Part shown: in pieces, positions 19,433 through 27,740 of the stretch
Numbering within the stretch: position 1 is the first letter of the stretch
Layout: the number at the start of each line of letters is the position of its first letter
NCBI GenBank assembly: GCA_934096075.1
Contig: CAKOLN010000007.1
Location: forward strand, 4,911 to 68,910
DNA: 64,000 nt
Source of the DNA: an uncultured Bacilli bacterium
Lineage (GTDB): Bacteria; Bacillota_I; Bacilli_A; RF39; UBA660
Direction of reading: 5' to 3'
Notes under the pieces: model-generated
What the model was told of the DNA's origin: nothing
The model's input: only the letters and a program-made list of their open reading frames with translations
The model's database searches: none
Made by a program: the position numbers and the translations under genes

Positions 19433-20049
19433 TAATTAAACCTATTTCCATATTCTACAATATAGTTTTCACCATAATAATAACTATTCCATGATCTAAA
19501 ACTGTAATATTTATTATTTCTAACACCATTTAAAGCATCATTAACTACTTCTTGAACTAAAGTTGTATTACTCTTTAAAGTATTATCAGCATTTAAATAA
19601 TTTCTATAATATCCTTGTAAATATCCAGAAAATTGCCCAGGTGCAGTAATAACTTCAACTGGAGTCTTACCGCTTCTATCACATCTATTTAAAATAACAC
19701 TCATAACTGCCATAATATCATCTAATTTCTTATTACTTTCACTAGATACAACAGCCACAAGTAAATTAAAATCTTCAGTACTTAAACTATACTTAGTATT
19801 ATTATTACTTACAACAAATCCTTTCTCAGGTATACTTAAATACTTAGTCAAAACAGGATTTTCTTCATAATAAATATCTTCTTTATTTTCAGCAATAACT
19901 TTATGATCTAAGGCTTTATTCTCATTTTCATCTTTAGAATTTACCACATTATAAACAACATTAGTAGTCCTTCCTAAAGTAAAAATAATCATAAATACAA
20001 TAAATAATCTTGTATATGTAAACCATTTTTTAGGCTTATATTTTTTCAT
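19432..20049 (-). CDS. SleB-type cell-wall hydrolase
   Basis: A 205-residue protein: N-terminal membrane anchor (about residues 13-32), a low-complexity linker, then the hydrolase_2 (SleB/CwlJ) core with AVVSSESNKKLDDIMAVMSV, LNRCDRSGKTPVEVI and GQFSGY. The conserved Glu of the family is in SSES. These enzymes are lytic transglycosylases or amidases of spore cortex lysis, but a strong vegetative-type promoter upstream suggests expression in growing cells. Peptidoglycan remodelling in general is the safer call. Confidence 0.82.
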   Translation of the reverse strand: MKKYKPKKWFTYTRLFIVFMIIFTLGRTTNVVYNVVNSKDENENKALDHKVIAENKEDIYYEENPVLTKYLSIPEKGFVVSNNNTKYSLSTEDFNLLVAVVSSESNKKLDDIMAVMSVILNRCDRSGKTPVEVITAPGQFSGYLQGYYRNYLNADNTLKSNTTLVQEVVNDALNGVRNNKYYSFRSWNSYYYGENYIVEYGNRFN

Positions 20050-20072
20050 CTATAATCATCCTTTGCAAAAGT

Positions 20073-20101
20073 ATTATATCAAATATATATATAATTGTCA
20101 A
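20073..20101 (-). promoter_or_regulatory. Sigma-A promoter of the SleB-like gene
   Basis: Perfect consensus on the minus strand: TTGACA (complement of 20096-20101), a 17-base spacer, TATAAT (complement of 20073-20078). It lies about 25 bases before the start codon. Confidence 0.8.
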
Positions 20102-20119
20102 AATTTAGAGTTAATTTTA

Positions 20120-20146
20120 TTAGCACTCTCCATTGACGAGTGCTAA
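20120..20146 (+). promoter_or_regulatory. CIRCE operator (HrcA site)
   Basis: TTAGCACTC, nine bases, GAGTGCTAA: an exact match to the CIRCE inverted repeat. It covers the -35 box of the clpB promoter, so the heat-shock repressor HrcA should block it directly. Confidence 0.95.
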
Positions 20147-20161
20147 CTTTTATGATATAAT
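20133..20161 (+). promoter_or_regulatory. Sigma-A promoter of clpB
   Basis: TTGACG (20133-20138), 17 bases, TATAAT (20156-20161). The -35 box lies in the spacer and right arm of CIRCE. AAAGGAGG stands at the proper distance before the ATG at 20189. Confidence 0.85.
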
Positions 20162-20188
20162 ACACTATGTAAAAAGGAGGTAATTAAA

Positions 20189-22291
20189 ATGTTTAATATG
20201 AATAATGAAGAAAACGAAAATGTTTTAGAAAAATATGGTCGTAATATAAATGAAGATGTTAAGAATCGTAAAATTGATCCTATTATTGGTCGTGATGAAG
20301 AAATTCGTAACATCACTAGAATACTTTCTAGAAAAACAAAAAACAACCCTGTTCTTATAGGAGAACCAGGTGTAGGTAAAACAGCTATTGTAGAAGGACT
20401 TGCCGAAAGAATAGTAAAAGGAGATGTTCCAGAAAGTTTAAGAAATAAAACAATTTGGGAACTTAACATGGCTAGTTTAATCGCAGGTGCTAAATACCGT
20501 GGAGAATTTGAAGAAAGACTAAAAAAAGTACTTGATGAAATAAAGAAAAGTGAAGGAAATCTAATAATGTTTATTGATGAAATCCATTTAATTGTAGGTA
20601 CAGGCGCTGTGGATGGTGCTATGGACACAGGTAATATTCTAAAACCTATGCTAGCGCGTGGAGAAATACATGTAATAGGTGCTACTACTTTAAATGAATA
20701 CAGAATGTATATTGAAAAAGATGGAGCTCTTGAAAGAAGATTTCAAAAAGTAATAGTTGCTGAACCAACTGTTGAAGACACAATAACAATACTACGTGGT
20801 TTAAAAGAAAGATTTGAAATATATCATGGAGTTACAATTCAAGATAAAGCATTAATAAGCGCAGCAACTCTATCTAATAGATATATTACTGATAGATTTT
20901 TACCAGATAAAGCTATTGACTTAGTCGATGAAGCATGTGCTACCATAAGAGTTCAAATGGATAGTGTTCCTACTTCACTTGATGAAATAACAAGAAAAAT
21001 ACTTACATTACAAGTAGAAAAAGAAGCACTAAAAAAAGAAAAAGATGAACTTTCTATAAAAAGACTTGAATCATTAGATAAAGAATTATATGATTTAAAA
21101 TCTAAGGAACAAGAACTAAGTTCTAAATGGAAAGAAGAAAAAAATACAAATGAAGAAATAAAGAAAGTTAAATCTGACATATCCAAATATACTTATGAAT
21201 TTGAAAATGCTAAAAACACTTATAACCTAGAACAAGCAGCAAGAATAAAAAATGAAATACTACCAAAACTAAAAGATAAATTAGATGAATTATCTAAAAA
21301 TAGTAAAAATGGAATATTATCAGATACTGTAACAAGTGATGATATTGCAAATGTTATAAGTAAATGGACAAACATACCAATTTCAAAAGTAATAAGTAGT
21401 GAAAAAGATAAAATATTAAATTTATACGACAACTTAAAGAAAAGAGTTAAAGGTCAAGACAAAGCATTAAAACTTGTAAGTGACGCTATTATAAGGTCAA
21501 GAAGTGGTATAAAAGATCCAAATAAGCCCATTGGTACATTCATGTTTCTAGGACCTACTGGTGTTGGTAAAACAGAAGTTGCAAGAAGTTTAGCATATGA
21601 ACTATTTGATGATGAAAAACACATGATAAGAATTGATATGAGTGAATACATGGAAAAATATTCAGTTTCTAGATTAATTGGAGCCGCACCAGGATATGTT
21701 GGTTATGAAGAAGGTGGACAACTTACTGAAAAAGTAAGAAGAAATCCATATTCAATAGTACTTTTTGATGAAATTGAAAAAGCTCATCCAGATGTACTTA
21801 ACCTATTATTACAAATACTAGATGAAGGAAGACTTACCGATTCAAATGGTAGAACAGTTAACTTCAAAAACACTATAATAATTATGACATCTAATGTAGG
21901 TAGTGAATATGTACTAAGTAATGAAGAAGACAAAATAACAAGTGAACTAAACAAATACTTTAGACCAGAATTTTTAAATAGACTAGATGAAATAATAGTA
22001 TTCAATAAACTAAATAAAGAAGACTTAGGCGAAATTCTAGATAACATATTATATGAAATAGAACATAGACTAATAGATATTAATGTAAAAATAAATTTAA
22101 CTAAAGAAGCAAAAGAATACTTTATAAATACTGGCTATGATGAATTTTATGGAGCAAGACCACTAAAAAGATTAGTAAGCAGTAAATTAGAAACTTTACT
22201 TGCTAAAAAATTAATAAATAATGAAATAAAATCTAATTCAATAGTTACCATAGATTATAAAGACAATGAATTAAAATTAACCACTAACTAA
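20189..22291 (+). CDS. clpB: ClpB-type disaggregase lacking the N-domain
   Basis: A 700-residue Hsp100 ATPase. Two AAA modules are present: Walker A in [13 protein letters not shown] and in [13 protein letters not shown], with Walker B at FIDEIH and [13 protein letters not shown] coiled-coil middle domain lies between them (about residues 285-390). The usual N-terminal domain of about 140 residues is missing; the protein starts about ten residues before the first AAA module. No ClpP-binding loop is evident, which favours ClpB over ClpC. An HrcA-controlled promoter fits a heat-shock disaggregase working with DnaK. Confidence 0.9.
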   Translation: MFNMNNEENENVLEKYGRNINEDVKNRKIDPIIGRDEEIRNITRILSRKTKNNPVLIGEPGVGKTAIVEGLAERIVKGDVPESLRNKTIWELNMASLIAGAKYRGEFEERLKKVLDEIKKSEGNLIMFIDEIHLIVGTGAVDGAMDTGNILKPMLARGEIHVIGATTLNEYRMYIEKDGALERRFQKVIVAEPTVEDTITILRGLKERFEIYHGVTIQDKALISAATLSNRYITDRFLPDKAIDLVDEACATIRVQMDSVPTSLDEITRKILTLQVEKEALKKEKDELSIKRLESLDKELYDLKSKEQELSSKWKEEKNTNEEIKKVKSDISKYTYEFENAKNTYNLEQAARIKNEILPKLKDKLDELSKNSKNGILSDTVTSDDIANVISKWTNIPISKVISSEKDKILNLYDNLKKRVKGQDKALKLVSDAIIRSRSGIKDPNKPIGTFMFLGPTGVGKTEVARSLAYELFDDEKHMIRIDMSEYMEKYSVSRLIGAAPGYVGYEEGGQLTEKVRRNPYSIVLFDEIEKAHPDVLNLLLQILDEGRLTDSNGRTVNFKNTIIIMTSNVGSEYVLSNEEDKITSELNKYFRPEFLNRLDEIIVFNKLNKEDLGEILDNILYEIEHRLIDINVKINLTKEAKEYFINTGYDEFYGARPLKRLVSSKLETLLAKKLINNEIKSNSIVTIDYKDNELKLTTN

Positions 22292-22306
22292 CAATTAGTG
22301 GTTTTT
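22279..22306 (+). terminator. Terminator of clpB
   Basis: CCACTAA and TTAGTGG pair around a short loop and a run of T follows; the stem contains the clpB stop codon. Confidence 0.85.
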
Positions 22307-22367
22307 CTTTAGATAGAACATTGAAATTCATTTTTCCATCTTGTATAATCTATTTAGAAGGTGAAAT

Positions 22368-23528
22368 ATGATAACTATTAAATACAAAAATATTTATGAA
22401 CAATTTATAGAAAATTATAAAACAATACATATAAATCCATGGCACGAAATAAATGAAAAACAACTAAATTCTATTTATAATGAATTAATAAATTCTATGA
22501 ATATCGATAATGAGTATAATTTTACATATTTTATGAATTTCATTATTAAAAGATTAAATGGAAAAAGTGATGCACACACTAAATTAAATATAATGTCAGC
22601 ATTACCAATTAATTTTAGAATTTTTAACAATGAAGTTTTAATAAATTATCCAGAAGAACTAAAAGGAAGCACATTATTGTCTATAAATAACATAAGTATA
22701 ACAACTATTGTTAATGAAATTGATGACATCATAAGCTATGGAACAGAAGGTAAGAGAAAATACGAAATTGAAAAAGCTCTTTTTAATAAATATATATTAT
22801 ATGGTTTGCCATCTCTTAGAAACTTCAAAGAACTAACTTACGAAATAAAAAATAAAAATGGAGAAATAATAAGAAAAACATTTACAGATGAAAGCAAAAA
22901 TAAACCATTTGACTATGATAAATTTAGATATGGAAACATTTCAGAATATAATATTATAGATAACTGTTTAATTTATAAATTAAATTCTTTACAAAATCAA
23001 TTTAAGAGCAAAATAGAAAAAAACATAGAAGAACTAAATAAAACCGATTTATCCATGATAGACACAATAATAATAGATTTAAGAGGTAATACTGGAGGCA
23101 ATTCAGGTTTAAATCAAATATTAATAAATTTCTTAAAACAAAATCTTGATAAAAATTTATTATGCTTAACGGATTACAGAATTTACTCAAGTGCAAGTTC
23201 TACATTAGAAGAATTAAGAAAACTTAATGCAACTTTTATAGGAGAAGAAATAAGCACACCAATGAATTCATACGGAAACAATAAAAATATAGATATAGAT
23301 GGATTTAATTTTGCTATATCATATTGCTATTTTCACAAAACAATGGATTTAGGATTTTTTAACAAAGAAGATTTTAATGAAAGAATAACTCCAGAAATAT
23401 TAAAGCCAACTATATTTACACCTGATATACTTGTAGAAGAAACTAAAAATGATTATATTAATAATATTGATACAATACTAGATTACGCAATAAGTTATTC
23501 TATAACAAAAACAAAAAAAGTTGTTTAA
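22368..23528 (+). CDS. S41-family peptidase homologue
   Basis: A 386-residue protein with the S41 (C-terminal processing/tricorn-like) core: IIIDLRGNTGGNSG, the likely nucleophile Ser in YSSASSTLEEL, and FIGEEISTP after it. It has an N-terminal helical region and no signal peptide, unlike most exported CtpA proteins, so a cytoplasmic location is likely. Related proteins occur singly in gut Firmicutes. It starts after AGAAGGTGAAAT and stands alone as a plus-strand gene with its own terminator. Substrate unknown. Confidence 0.8.
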   Translation: MITIKYKNIYEQFIENYKTIHINPWHEINEKQLNSIYNELINSMNIDNEYNFTYFMNFIIKRLNGKSDAHTKLNIMSALPINFRIFNNEVLINYPEELKGSTLLSINNISITTIVNEIDDIISYGTEGKRKYEIEKALFNKYILYGLPSLRNFKELTYEIKNKNGEIIRKTFTDESKNKPFDYDKFRYGNISEYNIIDNCLIYKLNSLQNQFKSKIEKNIEELNKTDLSMIDTIIIDLRGNTGGNSGLNQILINFLKQNLDKNLLCLTDYRIYSSASSTLEELRKLNATFIGEEISTPMNSYGNNKNIDIDGFNFAISYCYFHKTMDLGFFNKEDFNERITPEILKPTIFTPDILVEETKNDYINNIDTILDYAISYSITKTKKVV

Positions 23529-23545
23529 AATAAACAACTTTTTTT
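23515..23545 (+). terminator. Terminator of the S41 gene
   Basis: AAGTTGTTTA and TAAACAACTT pair around a tiny loop, with A before and T after; it may work on both strands. Confidence 0.8.
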
Positions 23546-23661
23546 TCTTAAAACATCCATAATAATTTCTAATAAAATTTATACTTATAAGATTATCATA
23601 TGTATTTCCAAATCTATTTTTAAATCCCCTCTGAATATTCACTCTCATCACCCTTACATTT

Positions 23662-24423
23662 TTATTTTATCATATTTATATTTTTTAATCTATATACCAA
23701 AACAGCATTATTAGTAGTAATATTCATAACATTATCTAAACTTACCCCTGTATTATCACTTATACATTGAGCAATTATAGGAATATACTTACTTTCATTC
23801 TTTTGACCTCTATAAGGTGTAGGTGCCAAATAAGGTGAATCAGTTTCAAGAACTATGTTATCTAATGATACATTCTTAATAGTATCTTTTAATTTACTAT
23901 TCTTAAAAGTAATAACACCACCTATACCTAATTTATAACCTAATTTAATATATTCTCTAGCTGTTTCTAAACTTCCACTAAAGCAATGAATAATTCCCTT
24001 AACATTATATTCTTTTAAAATGTTAATAGTATCTTCAATAGCATCCCTACTGTGAATAACTACAGGTTTATCAACCTCTGAAGCAAGTTTCAAAAAATCA
24101 CGAAACACTTTAATTTGTAACTCTCTATCTTCTTTACCATAATAATAATCTAATCCTATTTCTCCTATAGCTACAACTTTATCATTTTTTAACAACTCTC
24201 TATATTTATCAATATCACATTCTTTATAATTTCTCACATTAGATGGATGAACTCCAACACACGTAAAAACCTCAGGATACATATTAGAAATCCTAACATT
24301 CATCAAACTACTATCTAAATCTTCACTAGAAGTCACTATAATTTTAACATTTTCTTTAATCGCATTTTCTAAATACTCTTTAACCTCTTCTTCACTAACA
24401 TGACAATGAGTATCTATAAACAT
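23662..24423 (-). CDS. tatD: TatD-family metal-dependent hydrolase
   Basis: A 253-residue TIM-barrel hydrolase. The metal-binding HCH of FIDTHCHVSEEEV, the Glu of GEIGLDYYY, VIHSRDA, IIHCFSGS and LETDSPYLAP are all present. The family acts as 3'-5' DNase and possibly D-aminoacyl-tRNA deacylase-like hydrolase. It is coupled to a short membrane-protein gene upstream, whose stop lies inside the ribosome-binding region TGGAGG. In Bacillus tatD (yabD) also sits in the oriC-proximal rsmA region. Confidence 0.93.
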   Translation of the reverse strand: MFIDTHCHVSEEEVKEYLENAIKENVKIIVTSSEDLDSSLMNVRISNMYPEVFTCVGVHPSNVRNYKECDIDKYRELLKNDKVVAIGEIGLDYYYGKEDRELQIKVFRDFLKLASEVDKPVVIHSRDAIEDTINILKEYNVKGIIHCFSGSLETAREYIKLGYKLGIGGVITFKNSKLKDTIKNVSLDNIVLETDSPYLAPTPYRGQKNESKYIPIIAQCISDNTGVSLDNVMNITTNNAVLVYRLKNINMIK

Positions 24424-24433
24424 AATTCCTCCA

Positions 24434-24604
24434 TTAATCTTCTACACTAAAATACTTAACAGTTAACACTAAAAACACAACAGGAAAAATATAATCATAA
24501 AATTCATGGAATCCCATTTGTAAGAAAAATGCTATTATTGCACTACAAACAAACAACATCTTCATTAAATTTTTAAATTTACTGCTACTTAAATATGTTT
24601 TCAT
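24434..24604 (-). CDS. Small two-helix membrane protein
   Basis: A 56-residue reading frame starting at the ATG at 24604. It encodes MKTYLSSSKFKNLMKMLFVC, a hydrophobic segment, a short polar turn (GFHEFYDY), a second hydrophobic segment and the end KYFSVED. The stop lies 10 bases before the tatD start. Two clean membrane helices and tight spacing support a real gene; no SD is obvious. Function unknown. Confidence 0.6.
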   Translation of the reverse strand: MKTYLSSSKFKNLMKMLFVCSAIIAFFLQMGFHEFYDYIFPVVFLVLTVKYFSVED

Positions 24605-24673
24605 ATTAATCACAACTACATTGTACCAACTTTACTTAGTAAAATCTACTAAATCGACAAAACTTATCATAAA

Positions 24674-24702
24674 TTGACACATAAAATACACTTCATTCTA
24701 AT
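24674..24702 (+). promoter_or_regulatory. Promoter giving a leaderless symporter mRNA
   Basis: TTGACA (24674-24679), 17 bases, TCTAAT (24697-24702). A start site about 7 bases downstream would be within 2-5 bases of the ATG at 24713, leaving no room for a ribosome-binding site. Confidence 0.6.
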
Positions 24703-24712
24703 AAAATATAAT

Positions 24713-25873
24713 ATGTTAGATATATTATGGTTAATATTAATTATTTTAATAATAATTCTCGGTATAAGATTATCTTTTTATATAAAGTTTAAAAATTATA
24801 AGATATTTTCTTTAATTAAATCTTTAAACTTTAATACTTTATTTATTTCACTAGGTACTAAAATGGGTGTAGGTGCTTTAATTGGAACAAGTATGTCTGT
24901 TATAATAGGTGGCCCAGGTTCTCTTATATGGATGTTTTTATTTACTTTATTAACTTCTTCAATTATTTATACTGAAAGCTACTTAGGTAACAAATACAAA
25001 GAAACTACTTTATTTGGTAACATAAGTGGTATATACTTTTACACAAAAAAAGCTTTAAATAAAAAATCTTTAGCTATAATAACTCTAATTCTATTTATAA
25101 TTACTTACTCTATATTTTTTTTAATGATACAAACAAACACTATATCAAATATACTTAATATAAATAAATATCTAATATCTTTTATTATATTAATATTTTT
25201 ACTACTATTATTAAACAACAATATTTCTGAACTTACTAAACTCATAACAAAAATAGTACCAATAGTATCTATATTCTTTATTTCAATAAGTGTATTCACT
25301 ATTGGAAAACACTATTACATGTTACCAAGTATTATTAAAGATATTCTTTATGATGCATTTAATTCAAAATCTATTCTAACAGGTATGATAATAGGTATAA
25401 AAAGAAGTATATTCTTAAATGAATTATTAATAGGAACAGCATCATTCACAAGTTCATCTAATAAAAAAGAAATACCCAATACCTTAGTACTAGGAACATA
25501 CTTCATAACTTTTATTATTTCTACTCTTATAGCATTACTATTGTTAACCTATACTGGTCATTGTAGTACCAGTTACATAAAAACACTCCTACAAGTATTT
25601 ACTTATCACTTTGGTAATTATGGACATTACTTTTTAGCATTAATAATATGTTTACTTGGCACTAGTTCTATAATATCAGGCATATACATAGGTTTATCTA
25701 ATCTTACACATTTAACTAATAAAAAGGTTATATTAATATTTAAAATTATTCTTACTATTTCCCTACTACTAGGTATATTTATTAGTACTAATAATTTATG
25801 GTTAATCACAGACATATCAATGTTAATACTTATATCACTAAATATTTATATTATAAACAAAATTATAGATTAA
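24713..25873 (+). CDS. Alanine/sodium symporter (AGCS family)
   Basis: A 386-residue integral membrane protein with about 10-11 helices. The AGCS signature region is seen in LGTKMGVGALIGTSMSVI and GGPGSLIWMFLFTLL. It imports alanine, glycine or a related amino acid with sodium. It is shorter than typical AGCS proteins (about 450-480), mainly in loops. The start is put at 24713 (MLDILW); the frame continues upstream to a TTG that is the -35 box of its promoter. No SD precedes it, so it is probably translated from a leaderless message. Confidence 0.82.
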   Translation: MLDILWLILIILIIILGIRLSFYIKFKNYKIFSLIKSLNFNTLFISLGTKMGVGALIGTSMSVIIGGPGSLIWMFLFTLLTSSIIYTESYLGNKYKETTLFGNISGIYFYTKKALNKKSLAIITLILFIITYSIFFLMIQTNTISNILNINKYLISFIILIFLLLLLNNNISELTKLITKIVPIVSIFFISISVFTIGKHYYMLPSIIKDILYDAFNSKSILTGMIIGIKRSIFLNELLIGTASFTSSSNKKEIPNTLVLGTYFITFIISTLIALLLLTYTGHCSTSYIKTLLQVFTYHFGNYGHYFLALIICLLGTSSIISGIYIGLSNLTHLTNKKVILIFKIILTISLLLGIFISTNNLWLITDISMLILISLNIYIINKIID

Positions 25874-25910
25874 CTTTAATTATTATGTTATATTTATATA
25901 GGTGATACAA

Positions 25911-26579
25911 ATGATAGGAAACGATTGGGATGAAATATTAAAACCAATATGGGAAAGTCCAGGTTTTCATAATTTCATGAATATAGTAAAAGAAAAATAT
26001 AAAGAAAATACATGTTTTCCTGAATATAATAACATTTTTAATGCATTAAAATTAACTCCATATAGTAAAGTAAAAGTAGTTATTCTAGGACAAGATCCTT
26101 ATCATGGAGTTGGAGAAGCACATGGTTTATCATTTTCTGTACAAGATGGTATAAAAAAACCACCTTCATTAAAAAACATATTTAAAGAATTACATGATGA
26201 CCTAGGTTTTGATGAACCAGAAAGTGGTAATCTAGAAAAATGGGCAAAAGAAGGAGTACTTCTACTTAACAGTGTTTTAACTGTAGAAAAAGATAAAGCT
26301 GCATCTCATAAAGATTTAGGATGGAACTTATTTACTGACCACATAATTAAATTACTCAACCAAAAAGAAACACCAATAGTATTTATCCTTTGGGGTAATT
26401 TTGCTAGAAGCAAAAAGGTATTTATAACAAACGAAAAACACTTAGTAATAGAAAGTGTTCATCCATCCCCATTCTCAGTATATAATGGTTTCTTTGGCAG
26501 TAAACCATTTAGTAAAACCAATAATTTTTTAATTAAAACTGGACAAACTCCAATTGATTGGAATCTAAAAAAGAACTAA
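25911..26579 (+). CDS. ung: Uracil-DNA glycosylase
   Basis: Removes uracil from DNA in base-excision repair. The catalytic motif GQDPYHGVGEAHGLSFSV and the closing motif HPSPFSVYNGFFGSKPF are intact. About 222 residues, normal for family 1. The start at 25911 follows AGGTGATACAA; an earlier in-frame codon at 25902 would overlap that site. It converges with the LemA-like gene and shares a terminator with it. Confidence 0.97.
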   Translation: MIGNDWDEILKPIWESPGFHNFMNIVKEKYKENTCFPEYNNIFNALKLTPYSKVKVVILGQDPYHGVGEAHGLSFSVQDGIKKPPSLKNIFKELHDDLGFDEPESGNLEKWAKEGVLLLNSVLTVEKDKAASHKDLGWNLFTDHIIKLLNQKETPIVFILWGNFARSKKVFITNEKHLVIESVHPSPFSVYNGFFGSKPFSKTNNFLIKTGQTPIDWNLKKN

Positions 26580-26602
26580 ATCTCAATATTTAGTTCTTTT
26601 TC
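26568..26602. terminator. Shared bidirectional terminator (ung / LemA-like)
   Basis: AAAAAGAACTAAA and TTTAGTTCTTTTT are perfect complements around an 8-base loop. It lies across the two convergent stop codons, which overlap by four bases. Confidence 0.85.
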
Positions 26603-27130
26603 ATCATTAGTTCTTAATTCTTTACCATCATATAAAGTTTTAATAGTTAACTTCTTAAACTTACAAATTAACTTATAAGGAAACTTAGGATATAAATTAT
26701 TAAATTCACTAGCCCATTTATTATAAAGAGTTCTAAGTCCCATAAGTTCCACTTCTATCTTTTCAATATCTCTAATCAAACCATCAAAACTTTTAACATC
26801 ACTAAGTTCATGATTATCACTATATATTTTATTAATCTCAACAAAACTAGAACTAAGTAAACTATCTTTATCATAATTATTCAATTTATCAACTTTTAAA
26901 TTCTTTACTTCTTCAAATATCTTAATATCTAATTTAATTTGTCTATTTATTATATTAATAACTCTTAACTCTAAATCTTCTTTTTCTTTTAACTTATCAT
27001 CTATATCATTTTCACACAACTGAGTCTTATAAGCCAAAGACAAAATATTTTCAGATTTAGTTATAAAGAATATTGCTATCAAACATCCTACTAAAACTAT
27101 AACACCAATTATAAATAAAACTACTGTCAT
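26576..27130 (-). CDS. LemA-like membrane protein
   Basis: A 184-residue protein with an N-terminal membrane helix (about residues 3-24) and a long helical domain. The arrangement of a helix pair, LMGLRTLYNKWASEFNNLYP and a final FPYKLICKFKKL resembles the LemA fold (Y-N ... F-P-...). Similarity is weak and the family assignment is tentative. Function of LemA proteins is not settled. It is probably co-transcribed with the next two upstream genes. Confidence 0.5.
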   Translation of the reverse strand: MTVVLFIIGVIVLVGCLIAIFFITKSENILSLAYKTQLCENDIDDKLKEKEDLELRVINIINRQIKLDIKIFEEVKNLKVDKLNNYDKDSLLSSSFVEINKIYSDNHELSDVKSFDGLIRDIEKIEVELMGLRTLYNKWASEFNNLYPKFPYKLICKFKKLTIKTLYDGKELRTNDEKELNIEI

Positions 27131-27183
27131 ACTATCAACTCCTATAATAATAATACCATAATTTAAGATAGAAAAAAAGAGTA

Positions 27184-27732
27184 TTATAACTCACTATAAG
27201 AATTAATATAAATTAAATTACTCTTATCTTCACTCTTTTTATATAAAGATATTGCCTTATATCCTTTATCAAAAAATAAATCCATAAATATATTTTTACT
27301 AGGTTCTTCATTTAAATACATAGATTTAATACCATCATCATAATAAATAATCATATAATTATATTCACTTTTAATAAACTCTTCTTTTAACTTTAAATAT
27401 TCATTTAAATAACTATCTAAAACCCAGTCTTTATTTATATCTTCTTTAGATTCATACTTTTTCTTATCCTTATGTTTTAAAACTAATTTATTATTAACGA
27501 TTTCATAACTATAATCAGTTCCATAATAAGGTATATCACTTTCTATAAAAAATAATTCAATATCTACATAAGTCAATTCATCATTAATCGCGTCTTTTAA
27601 TTTATTTAAATCTTCTTCATTAATGTTACTTAAATCCATTATAATTTCTCTATCATCTAATTTAATTACATTCAACTCAATAGTTATAACTTCTTTACTT
27701 TGAGAGTTTTCAATATCTATCTCTGATTTCAT
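27184..27732 (-). CDS. Hypothetical acidic protein
   Basis: A 182-residue acidic, soluble protein without signal or membrane segments and without a recognisable family. It lies 8 bases after the hybrid histidine kinase gene on the same strand and so is probably in its operon; it may be an accessory or output protein of that kinase. Nothing in the sequence gives a reaction. Confidence 0.6.
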   Translation of the reverse strand: MKSEIDIENSQSKEVITIELNVIKLDDREIIMDLSNINEEDLNKLKDAINDELTYVDIELFFIESDIPYYGTDYSYEIVNNKLVLKHKDKKKYESKEDINKDWVLDSYLNEYLKLKEEFIKSEYNYMIIYYDDGIKSMYLNEEPSKNIFMDLFFDKGYKAISLYKKSEDKSNLIYINSYSEL

Positions 27733-27740
27733 AAATCCTC

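Noticed and set aside
20143..22047. Several open frames on the minus strand opposite clpB
   Set aside because: They mirror conserved ClpB codons, have no ribosome-binding sites and look like no protein family; they are shadows of the real gene.
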